DNA of 38,782 nucleotides from a virus: positions 1 to 38,782 of IMG/VR virus record IMGVR_UViG_3300017724_000017, one strand, 5' to 3'. The notes beneath the pieces are model-generated. The model saw nothing but the letters and a program-made list of their open reading frames with translations, was not told where the DNA came from and searched no databases. Shown piece after piece: positions 31,846 through 38,782 of the stretch; the first letter of the stretch is position 1; every line of letters begins with the position of its first letter. The position numbers and the translations under genes are program-made.

Positions 31846-33875
31846 AAATGGCAAAAAAAGACTACAAAAAGTTGTCCGACAACAACATCGTGACAATGGT
31901 TGATAATTGCGCGGGGCTATCTGTTGGATACGCAGACTCAGAGTTAAGTTCTGAGCGTGAAAAAGTAATGGAGTACTACAACGGAAATCTACCGAAGCCA
32001 GCTCACGATGGTAACTCTAAGTATATTTCTATGGACGTATACGACTCAGTCGAGAGCATGAAAGCGCAGCTGCTCGAAACTTTCGGGACTAGAAATAAAA
32101 CTGTACGTTTTGCTCCACAAAATGCAGACGATGTAGAGAAAGCCAAGCTGTGTTCAGAGTACGCAGATTTTGTTGTCCACCGCCAAAATAACATCGGAGA
32201 AATCTACAACAGCATTATCCACGATGGCCTGATGAGCCGTAACGGTGTCGCCAAAGTATTCTGGGAAGAAAGCAATCACGTTGATTACGAAGACTTTGAG
32301 GATGTCACTGAGAGTGAACTGGATTTCCTACTGGCTCAAGACAATGTAGAACTGATCGACAGCACTGCCGATGATCTTGGTCTGGTATCAGGGACCATAG
32401 GTGTCAGCAGCGACACCTCTCAAGTTGTTATTGAGCCACTTGCACCTGAAGAATTTCTGATTGAGGCACAGGCCAAAAGTCTAGACTCTGTGAACTTCTG
32501 TGCTCACCGTTCTAAAAAGACAATGTCTGAGCTGCGTGACGAAGGATACTCAGAAAAGCTGCTGCAAAAAATTGGTGAGCATTCTGACGTTGAGTTAGAG
32601 ACAGACCCAGAAATATTAAGCCGTTTTCAATCTGTAGGCACTAGAGACTTGGGCGGTAAAAACTACCAAGACCAAGTCCGTAATGTAATGGTTATGGAAG
32701 CCTACATCATGCTCGATGTTGAGGGATCGGGAATCGCGGAACTATACAAAGTCATCAAAGCTGGCAATGTTCTTCTCCATAAAGAACTCGCGCCCAGAAG
32801 ACCCTTCATAGACTTTTGTCCCGTCCCGATCCCTCACAGTTTTTATGGTCAGAACTACGGGCTAAAAGTAGTACCTACACAAAATGCACGTAGCGTATTG
32901 ACACGTTCGATTCTGGACCACGCAGTGACCACCAACAACCCACGTTACGCAGTGATGAAAGGTGGCCTGAGCAATCCTAAAGAACTGACCGATAATCGTA
33001 TCGGTGGAATCGTCAACACCACTAGGCCCGATGCAATCTCACCGATGATGCAACCGCCCCTTAACCCTTTCACATTCCAGACAATCCAAATGCTGGACGA
33101 AGACAAAGAGGATACAACCGGTGTTTCTCGCATTTCTCAGGGCTTGAACAAGGATGCTGTAAGTAAGCAAAATTCAGCAGCCATGGTCGAGCAGCTGGCG
33201 ACTATGTCACAGGTCCGACAAAAAGTTATCGCCAGAAACTTTGCCGAACAGTTTGTCAAACCTCTGTATCAAATGGTCTACCAGCTGGTCTGCGAGAATG
33301 AGAAAGAGGAGCGCATGATCGAACTGTCAGGCGCGTACTATCCTTGTAACCCATCTGAGTGGCGAGAGAAGCGTGATGTCGTAGTAGAAATTAATTTAGG
33401 CTACGGTCAACAGGAACAAGAGTCACAGAAGTACATGATGATGCACGCTATGTTCTCTCAGGACCCAACCCTTGCGAAAATGTACCGACCAGAAAATCAG
33501 TACGAAGTGATGACACGCGCACTAGAATCTGCCGGTATTAAGGATGTCGGTGCTGTATTGACCAACCCAGCTGATCTGCCTGAAGAGCAGCCAGACCCAG
33601 CACAAGAAATGCAAATGCAAATGATGCAAAAGCAGCTTGAGCTGCAAGAGCGTCAAACTGCAATTGGTGAAATGAAAGCTCAAGTCAGTGCTGAAATTGA
33701 CAGGATGAAACTGGAGCTGGAACAGGCCAAGGTAGAAAATTCACACGCTATACAATCAGACAACTTAGAACTCAAAGAGGCACAGCTCGAACACAAGAAA
33801 GCTATCGATGAGGCTGAGTTGATATTGGCACAGCGTGCGGATGAAATAACCGCCATTGCAAGTCCGAATGGCTAA
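31842..33875 (+). CDS. Portal protein
   Basis: 677 residues, longer than T7 portal (536) and closer to P22-type portals. The order terminase-portal-scaffold-capsid supports it. Motif region: YISMDVYDSVESMKAQLLETF, DGLMSRNGVAKVFWEES, then RSVLTRSILDHAVTTNNPRYAVMKGG and the long helix DKEDTTGVSRISQGLN. The C-terminus is a Gln/Met/Glu-rich coiled coil (~575-665). It forms the dodecameric channel at the head vertex. ATG 31842 is used by ATGA coupling; ATG 31848 is possible. Confidence 0.88.
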   Translation: MKMAKKDYKKLSDNNIVTMVDNCAGLSVGYADSELSSEREKVMEYYNGNLPKPAHDGNSKYISMDVYDSVESMKAQLLETFGTRNKTVRFAPQNADDVEKAKLCSEYADFVVHRQNNIGEIYNSIIHDGLMSRNGVAKVFWEESNHVDYEDFEDVTESELDFLLAQDNVELIDSTADDLGLVSGTIGVSSDTSQVVIEPLAPEEFLIEAQAKSLDSVNFCAHRSKKTMSELRDEGYSEKLLQKIGEHSDVELETDPEILSRFQSVGTRDLGGKNYQDQVRNVMVMEAYIMLDVEGSGIAELYKVIKAGNVLLHKELAPRRPFIDFCPVPIPHSFYGQNYGLKVVPTQNARSVLTRSILDHAVTTNNPRYAVMKGGLSNPKELTDNRIGGIVNTTRPDAISPMMQPPLNPFTFQTIQMLDEDKEDTTGVSRISQGLNKDAVSKQNSAAMVEQLATMSQVRQKVIARNFAEQFVKPLYQMVYQLVCENEKEERMIELSGAYYPCNPSEWREKRDVVVEINLGYGQQEQESQKYMMMHAMFSQDPTLAKMYRPENQYEVMTRALESAGIKDVGAVLTNPADLPEEQPDPAQEMQMQMMQKQLELQERQTAIGEMKAQVSAEIDRMKLELEQAKVENSHAIQSDNLELKEAQLEHKKAIDEAELILAQRADEITAIASPNG

Positions 33876-33901
33876 ACCCTAAGTCTTTTAAGGAGAGACT
33901 G

Positions 33902-34156
33902 ATGACCGAAGACGAACAGCTAATTATTGCTGGCGATAATGCTGAGGCTCTTTTAGAGAATCCAGCATTTGATTCAGCGTTTCAATCACTGGTAGAAAAT
34001 TGTTTCCGAACATTCTCAATGTCTGAATCAAAAGATACAGAACTTCGTGAAGCTGCCTACTATCAATACCAAGCCATCACGGGAATTATCAATACTCTAA
34101 GACAGAATGTTGATGTCCGTGATCAAATTAAATCTAGAAATTTGGAAGAGGAATAG
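33902..34156 (+). CDS. Hypothetical 84-residue protein between portal and scaffold
   Basis: AAGGAGAGACTG precedes the ATG. Acidic and helical throughout (EDEQLIIAGDNAEALLENPAF, QSLVENCFRTFSM, AAYYQYQAITGIINTLRQNVD). A small protein at this place is common in marine podoviruses. No function known. Confidence 0.7.
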   Translation: MTEDEQLIIAGDNAEALLENPAFDSAFQSLVENCFRTFSMSESKDTELREAAYYQYQAITGIINTLRQNVDVRDQIKSRNLEEE

Positions 34157-34159
34157 ACC

Positions 34160-35203
34160 ATGTCAATAGATAACGTCACCGCAAATTCCGATACTCCACT
34201 GGCATCAGTTGATGATGCTGCTGAAGCCATCCTTGGACAATGGGAAGACGCTGAAGAAAATCAGCTATCTGAAGATAGTCAAGAGGCGACAGAGGATTCT
34301 ACTGACGAGACTGAAGTAGAAGAATCTGATGATATCGAAGATGAAGAAACCGAAGAGTCTGATGAGGAAAATGAGGACCCTGAAGAAGAGGACGAATCAG
34401 AAACCGAAGATGAAACCGAAGAGTCTGATGACGAAGAGACTGAAGAAGAAATTGAAGTCGATTTGGACGATGACACAATGGTTGAAATAACGGTGGACGG
34501 TGAAGCCAAACAGGCATCCATCAAGGACCTTAAACGTCTTTACGGGCAGGAAGCATCTTTAACTCGAAAGTCTCAAGAAGCTGCATCACAACGAAAGTTG
34601 GCCGATGAGCAATTGCAAAAAGCCGATGCGTCATTACAGGCAATGCTTGGTCGCGCTCAGGAACGGTATAAGCCGTATGCTGAGGTCGATATGCTAGTGG
34701 CAAGTAGGCAGATGGATGCTGATTCATTCTCTGCATTACGAGCCGAAGCCAAACAAGCTGAAGAGGACTTAAAGTTCTTATCCGAAGAGGCCGATCAGTT
34801 TTATTCTTATGTTCAAAGCAAGCAAAGCGATCAACGCCAAGCTGAAGCTAAAGAGTGTATTAAAGTTCTGCAACAGGAATTACCTGAGTGGAATAACTCT
34901 CTTTATAACGACATAAGAACTTATGCTGTATCACAGGGGCTAGAAGAAAGTGAAGTCAATCAATACACCGATCCGAATGTGATCATGTTGCTTAACAAAG
35001 CTAGAATGTTTGACCAAACTAAGAAGGTAGCCACTGTGAAAAAAGCCAAAGCGAGTAAGAAAGTTCTGCGCTCTAAAAAAGCCCCACCCACGAAAGCTGA
35101 CAAGAAAATCGCCAAGAATAAAAAGGTGATGGACAAACTCAGATCGAATGGGAATGACCTCGATAACATTGCAGATGCGATTATGGCTGGCTGGGAATCG
35201 TGA
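34160..35203 (+). CDS. Capsid scaffold protein
   Basis: 347 residues immediately before the major capsid gene. Residues ~30-105 are a very acidic Asp/Glu/Ser/Thr run, followed by helical sequence (LYGQEASLTRKSQEAASQRKL, EEDLKFLSEEADQFY). The C-terminus is strongly basic (TVKKAKASKKVLRSKKAPPTK), the usual capsid-binding end of scaffolds. It directs prohead assembly and leaves before maturation. No protease gene is seen, so it probably exits intact. Confidence 0.8.
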   Translation: MSIDNVTANSDTPLASVDDAAEAILGQWEDAEENQLSEDSQEATEDSTDETEVEESDDIEDEETEESDEENEDPEEEDESETEDETEESDDEETEEEIEVDLDDDTMVEITVDGEAKQASIKDLKRLYGQEASLTRKSQEAASQRKLADEQLQKADASLQAMLGRAQERYKPYAEVDMLVASRQMDADSFSALRAEAKQAEEDLKFLSEEADQFYSYVQSKQSDQRQAEAKECIKVLQQELPEWNNSLYNDIRTYAVSQGLEESEVNQYTDPNVIMLLNKARMFDQTKKVATVKKAKASKKVLRSKKAPPTKADKKIAKNKKVMDKLRSNGNDLDNIADAIMAGWES

Positions 35204-35245
35204 TGCTCTATTTTCATTTTCCATTTTTTAAAAAGGTAAAAAACT

Positions 35246-36130
35246 ATGTCTACATTAGTAAGCTACGCAACCGTGGGCTTGGCTGAGGACGTTTCCAGCA
35301 CGATAGCGTCCATCGCTCCCACCTCAGTCCCGTTCACTTCTTCTATCAAAACTGAAAAAGTAAGCGCACGTTCATTTTCTTGGTTAGAAGATACCATCAG
35401 AAGTGCGGGTGTGAATGCACTCGTTGAAGGTGCAGACGCATCAACTACAGCCATTGGTCAGCCTACTGAGCGTTCAAACAACACTCAAATCATCGGTGAA
35501 GCATTTAAAGTTGCTGCAACCGTTGATGCTGTTCAGACTCACGGTAGGGCGAAGGAAACTGCATACGCTCTGGCCAAGACCCTGAAGGCCCTCAAGCTCG
35601 ATCAAGAAAGAGCATACGTGGGTGTCGATCAGGCTGCTGTTGGCGGTGGTGCATCTACAGCTCGTAAGATGGCATCTGCTTCACAGATGATCTCAACTAC
35701 TGTTGATGCTGGAGCAAACGCAACTGACGCATTGACCGAAGCGAAAGTTTTGGACTTGCACCAGACTTGCTACACCAACGGTTCTGATCCTTCAATCCTT
35801 ATGGTTAAGCCAGCCGACAGTTCAATCATTGCCGGTTTTGCTACTGCTGCAAATCGCCAACGTGATTTCGGCAGCGACAAAACGCTGACAAACGCGATTG
35901 AGGTACTGGTGACTCCCTTCGGAACTCTGCGTTGCCAGATAAATCGGAACCTTTTAAGCACGCATGCGTTCATGTATGACCCAGCGATGTTTAAGCAGTG
36001 TGTACTCCGTAACTACACTCGAACTTTGCTTGCTAAGAATGGCGATGCCGACACTCATTTTGTTGTTGGTGAAGTCAGCCTGAAGCACTCAAACTTCAGT
36101 GATAGTGGAATGATTACTGGTCTTTCTTGA
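35246..36130 (+). CDS. Major capsid protein, SU10-like (DUF5309) HK97-fold
   Basis: 294 residues behind AAAAAGGTAAAAAAC. The family pattern is clear: APTSVPFTSSIKTEKVSARSF, SWLEDTI, ERSNNTQIIGEAFKVAATVD, GRAKETAYALAKTLKALK and a C-terminal VGEVSLKH. It is not a T7 gp10 relative; this family is found in SU10-type podoviruses and some siphoviruses. A terminator follows, as after T7 gene 10. No frameshift is seen. Confidence 0.88.
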   Translation: MSTLVSYATVGLAEDVSSTIASIAPTSVPFTSSIKTEKVSARSFSWLEDTIRSAGVNALVEGADASTTAIGQPTERSNNTQIIGEAFKVAATVDAVQTHGRAKETAYALAKTLKALKLDQERAYVGVDQAAVGGGASTARKMASASQMISTTVDAGANATDALTEAKVLDLHQTCYTNGSDPSILMVKPADSSIIAGFATAANRQRDFGSDKTLTNAIEVLVTPFGTLRCQINRNLLSTHAFMYDPAMFKQCVLRNYTRTLLAKNGDADTHFVVGEVSLKHSNFSDSGMITGLS

Positions 36131-36150
36131 TCGGTAAGTAACTAGTCGCG

Positions 36151-36217
36151 GCCAGAGTTGCTGTTCTCAGGTTTCCGCTCTCCTTACTGGGGGCGGTAAC
36201 TCTGGCTGCACTTTTTT
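36151..36217 (+). terminator. Rho-independent terminator after the major capsid gene
   Basis: GCCAGAGTT (36151-36159) pairs with AACTCTGGC (36198-36206), then TGCACTTTTTTATT. Its position mirrors the T7 terminator after gene 10 and would favour capsid over downstream genes. Confidence 0.82.
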
Positions 36218-36232
36218 ATTTAAGGAGCAAAA

Positions 36233-36538
36233 ATGTCTACAGATAATCTCCATGATGTCCAGACAAGGTTGGTGCAGGACAACGATGATCAAAACATGAC
36301 TCTTCAAACTGCACAGCATATTTCAAAAAGTTTTCTTGATTCCATACGCGAACAAAAATACGACAGTATGGGACACAGCGAAGGCGAGTATATGTCGGTA
36401 GCGAGAGTACCGGCTGCGGTCCACGAACAATGGTTGCGTGAAGGTTTCGACATGATGGTCGAGCCAGCCCATGCAATTGTTGCGAGACTCAAGCAGCAAA
36501 ACCTCGATGCGTTTTTAACTACGAAGAAACAGGTGTGA
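36233..36538 (+). CDS. Hypothetical protein after capsid, 101 residues
   Basis: TAAGGAGCAAAA precedes the ATG. Helical, with SMGHSEGEYMSVARVPAAVHEQWLREGFDMM as the most distinctive stretch, a pattern I recall in marine podoviruses near capsid genes. Likely a minor virion or head protein. Overlaps the basic protein region slightly. Confidence 0.7.
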   Translation: MSTDNLHDVQTRLVQDNDDQNMTLQTAQHISKSFLDSIREQKYDSMGHSEGEYMSVARVPAAVHEQWLREGFDMMVEPAHAIVARLKQQNLDAFLTTKKQV

Positions 36539-36540
36539 CT

Positions 36541-36795
36541 ATGGCTACTCCAAGAAGAGGTAAAGCAAAAGTCAAAGTAACTTCGACAGGTAAAAAAGTT
36601 TCATACGGCCAAGCTGGTAAAGCAAAAGATGGTGGCCCCCGTGTTAGAGCCGGTACATCAAAAGGTGATAGCTACTGTGCCCGATCAATGGGAATAAAAA
36701 AGAGTCTGCCAAAGTCTAAGCAGAATGATCCTAATACACCCAACAACCTTTCTAGAAAACGCTGGAAGTGTTCGGGTACAAAGTCGAGGAAATAG
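36541..36795 (+). CDS. Small very basic protein with Cys pair, 84 residues
   Basis: ATG 36541 after AGGTG, rather than the GTG at 36535. Lys/Arg-rich throughout (PRRGKAKVKVTSTGKKVSYG), then a conserved-looking end GDSYCARSMGIKK ... LSRKRWKCSGTKSRK with two Cys. I recall similar proteins in marine phages. Could bind nucleic acid or head DNA; unproven. Confidence 0.68.
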   Translation: MATPRRGKAKVKVTSTGKKVSYGQAGKAKDGGPRVRAGTSKGDSYCARSMGIKKSLPKSKQNDPNTPNNLSRKRWKCSGTKSRK

Positions 36796-36797
36796 TG

Positions 36798-36941
36798 ATG
36801 AGCCTTTATAAGAACATTGCAAAAAAACGAGCGCGAATAAAAGCTGGCAGCAATGAGAAAATGCGTAAGCCGAACTCGAAAGGTGCTCCAACGAACAAAG
36901 CATTCAAACAAGCCGCTAAGACAGCGAAAAAGAGGAAGTAA
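36798..36941 (+). CDS. Tiny very basic protein, 47 residues
   Basis: GAGGAAATAGTG precedes ATG 36798, 2 nt after the previous stop. The protein is about 40% Lys/Arg (MSLYKNIAKKRARIKAGSNE, then KMRKPNSKGAPTNKAFKQ and a KKRK end), matching a short family I recall from marine phages. Sits between another basic protein and the adaptor. Probable virion or DNA-condensing protein; inference. Confidence 0.72.
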   Translation: MSLYKNIAKKRARIKAGSNEKMRKPNSKGAPTNKAFKQAAKTAKKRK

Positions 36942-36944
36942 CAA

Positions 36945-37547
36945 ATGAATCTAGGAAGTATCCGTACCCACTTCAAAGCACTGCTTAACCGCAGTGACAT
37001 CACTGATGCACTTGCAGATACTTTCTTAGATCAAGGTACTGTAAGAATCCAGCGTCAGCTGAGAATACCTTCGATGGAAAAACAGACCAATTACAATCTA
37101 TCGAGTGCCACTTCCACGATACTGTTGCCTAATGATTTCTTGGAATCTATTTCTCTTTATTATGATGGCCACCAACTGAATCGAGTGCCGCAACGCGAAA
37201 TACTCGAAAGACAAAAAGCTGGTGAGCAAGGTCAGCCACATTATTTCTCGCGTGTCGGTGGTAGTTTACTGCTGAGTCCAGTTCCAGCTACCGGAACGAT
37301 CACTCTGGATTATTACGCTAATTTCCCAGCGATGACTCAGGACAGTGACGAAAACATACTGGCACAGGTTGCCAGCGATTTAATTATTTATTCTGCCCTG
37401 ACTTATGCAGCAGATTACTTTATCGATGAGAGGCTAGAACTCTTTGAAGTTAAGTATCAGGCGTTTCTAGCCGAAGTCCAGCAACAAGCAGATGACGCTG
37501 AACTGTCTGGGACCATGCAAGTCGTGCAACCAGCGTATCAACTTTAA
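36945..37547 (+). CDS. Head-tail adaptor protein
   Basis: 200 residues. Pattern LGSIRTHFKALLNRSDITDALADTFLDQGTVRIQRQLRIPSMEK followed by beta-rich middle (TSTILLPNDFLESISLYYDG, NRVPQREI, GSLLLSPVPATGTITLDYY) and C-terminal helices matches SU10-type adaptor proteins of podoviruses, which ring the portal. AGAGGAAG precedes the ATG. Lies between small head proteins and the fibre. Confidence 0.78.
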   Translation: MNLGSIRTHFKALLNRSDITDALADTFLDQGTVRIQRQLRIPSMEKQTNYNLSSATSTILLPNDFLESISLYYDGHQLNRVPQREILERQKAGEQGQPHYFSRVGGSLLLSPVPATGTITLDYYANFPAMTQDSDENILAQVASDLIIYSALTYAADYFIDERLELFEVKYQAFLAEVQQQADDAELSGTMQVVQPAYQL

Positions 37548-37559
37548 TTAGGAGTCAGA

Positions 37560-38782
37560 ATGGCCAACTCATCTTTTTACTCTAGTACCGGTCCCGCTGT
37601 TGAAGACGTTACTGCTATCGAAGGCTATGTAAGCGATGCTGAGTCATCTAAGAATGCAGCAGCTGCCAGCGAAACTGCTGCCGCTACTTCAGCCACCAAC
37701 AGTTTTCAATCGGCCACTGCATCGCAAGCTGCTCAGGCAGCAGCAGAAGCTGCAAGAGATGCCAGCGTAGTTGCAAAGAATGCTGCGGCCACATCTGCTT
37801 CAACTGCTTCTGCTGTATCTGCTTCAACGGTAACTCAAGCAAATATTGCATCGACTAAAGCTGGCGATTCACTTACAAGTGCAAACAATGCCGCTACCTC
37901 AGAGACAAACGCATCCAACAGTGCTGACTCAGCAGCCACCGCACAGACTGCCGCAGAAGCTGCAAGAGATGCAGCACTAGCAGCCTTTGATTCATTTGAT
38001 GATAGGTATCTTGGCCCTCTAGCTAGTGACCCTACTACCGATAACGATGGTGATGCTCTGGCTGCTGGGATGCTGTACTTCAACACTACCACTGATGACA
38101 TGAAAGTGTACGAAGGGTCTGTGTGGGTTAATGCTTATGGAAATCTTACCGATGCTTTAGCAAAAGCAAATAACCTGTCTGACCTGCCCAACGCAGCTAC
38201 CGCAAGAACTAACTTAGGCTTAGGTACAGCAGCAACTACAGCTGCCAGTGATTACGCTACTGCGTCACAAGCTGACCAGACTGTCGCACTAACAGGGGCG
38301 GGTGCTACTAGCATCTCTGGCACATACCCTAACTTCACGATCACAAGCACCGACACAAACACGGACACAGATACTACCTATACCGCAGGTTCTGGTCTGT
38401 CTCTAACAGGCACTGAGTTTGCTAACACAGCCCCAGATCAAACTGTCGCTTTGACAGGTGCAGGTGCTACCAGCATCTCAGGAACCTATCCGAACTTTAC
38501 AATTACTAGTACCGATAATAATACTGACACGACCTACACCGCTGGCACTGGCATTACGCTGACAGGCACAGAGTTCAGCCTGACAGATACTAATGATAAG
38601 TTAAATCTTACTGGCGGTACGATAACTAGTGGTGGGAACATCGGCCTTAAAGTAAGCCACGATGACTTCCAAGAAGGTATTATTAGCTACCGCAACCATG
38701 CTAGCAACTCAGCTAGTTATGTTTTTGAAAACGCTAGTGGCAGAACAGGTACTCTATATACACTAAATGATTTTCCAATGTG
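37560..38782 (+). CDS. Tail fibre, N-terminal part; continues at base 1
   Basis: TTAGGAGTCAG precedes ATG 37560. Residues ~20-140 are Ala/Ser/Thr-rich coiled-coil sequence (AAAASETAAATSATN, QAAAEAARDASVVAK), typical of fibre stems. Then a PTTDNDGDALAAGMLYFNTTTD module common to marine phage fibres, a NLSDLPNAATARTNLGLG repeat, and two copies of a ~49-residue unit (38274-38420 and 38436-38576; DQTVALTGAGATSISGTYPN). The frame runs off the end and joins base 1 (codon phase kept), giving 705 residues in total with the chaperone domain at the C-terminus. Confidence 0.88.
   Translation, partial: MANSSFYSSTGPAVEDVTAIEGYVSDAESSKNAAAASETAAATSATNSFQSATASQAAQAAAEAARDASVVAKNAAATSASTASAVSASTVTQANIASTKAGDSLTSANNAATSETNASNSADSAATAQTAAEAARDAALAAFDSFDDRYLGPLASDPTTDNDGDALAAGMLYFNTTTDDMKVYEGSVWVNAYGNLTDALAKANNLSDLPNAATARTNLGLGTAATTAASDYATASQADQTVALTGAGATSISGTYPNFTITSTDTNTDTDTTYTAGSGLSLTGTEFANTAPDQTVALTGAGATSISGTYPNFTITSTDNNTDTTYTAGTGITLTGTEFSLTDTNDKLNLTGGTITSGGNIGLKVSHDDFQEGIISYRNHASNSASYVFENASGRTGTLYTLNDFPM
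38274..38576 (+). repeat. Tandem repeat within the fibre gene, period 162 nt
   Basis: Two copies, 38274-38420 and 38436-38576. The protein unit begins DQTVALTGAGATSISG and ends LTGTEF; the second copy is 6 nt shorter (two Thr/Asp codons lost). DNA differs mainly at third positions, so the protein repeat is under selection. Confidence 0.85.
38685..38782. repeat. 98-bp terminal overlap, right copy
   Basis: Identical to bases 1-98; see left copy. The unique genome length is therefore 38,684 bases. Confidence 0.95.

Noticed and set aside
34279-34524. Ser/Val-rich minus-strand frames opposite the scaffold
   Set aside because: They are mirror frames of the Asp/Glu repeat DNA (GAA/GAT), which reads as Ser/Val on the other strand. 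Not genes.
38274-38576. CRISPR-like array
   Set aside because: The two repeats are long, in frame and contiguous coding units of the fibre; no short identical repeats with unique spacers were seen anywhere in the window.

Overview
This window is an essentially complete genome of a lytic or potentially temperate podovirus-type phage with a T7-like replication programme. All confident genes lie on the + strand. Bases 1-98 are repeated exactly at 38685-38782, and the tail-fibre reading frame runs across that join, so the sequence is a circularly closed assembly of 38,684 unique bases. Marker proteins are a single-subunit RNA polymerase, T7-type SSB, endonuclease I, primase-helicase, family A DNA polymerase and 5'-3' exonuclease. 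Several tail proteins resemble, from memory, those of marine phages. A 43-nt piece of a bacterial elongator-Met or Ile2 (CAT) tRNA gene gives the only host clue. It points to a bacterium, perhaps a marine gammaproteobacterium, but this is weak.

Layout, read around the circle. (a) 4534-4942 is non-coding: a terminator abutting a phage-type promoter, a hairpin-rich stretch that may be a small RNA, and a probable attP. (b) 4943-8412 is the early region. It holds small unknown genes, most with a near-identical TGAGGGAAA ribosome-binding sequence, plus a tyrosine integrase at 7025-7861. (c) 8553-11482 carries the phage RNA polymerase between two phage promoters, with two tiny genes. (d) 11460-17969 is the DNA metabolism block. 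(e) 17970-18866 is an 897-nt gap with many inverted repeats, a fourth phage promoter and a possible lone minus-strand gene. (f) 18867-29606 encodes tail and ejection proteins, ending in a 2065-residue protein. (g) 29615-31845 is terminase. (h) 31842-37547 is portal, scaffold, SU10-type major capsid protein, a terminator, small basic proteins and an adaptor. (i) The fibre (37560 through the join to 993) is followed by two small tail proteins, a tail protein with a C-terminal Hint domain, and the lysis genes to 4533.

How the parts fit together: the phage polymerase probably reads four matching promoters, serving the early/attP region, its own gene, the replication genes and the late block. Replication resembles T7. 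The virion combines T7-type gene expression with SU10/P22-like head and packaging proteins. The most unusual item is the 2065-residue ejection protein. It appears to join membrane-active N-terminal helices to an ADP-ribosyltransferase-like domain, a methyltransferase-like domain, a domain with a faint DNA-glycosylase-like motif and a zinc-metalloprotease motif. It could carry a set of anti-host or anti-defence activities into the cell with the DNA. Integrase and attP suggest integration, but no recognisable repressor was found.
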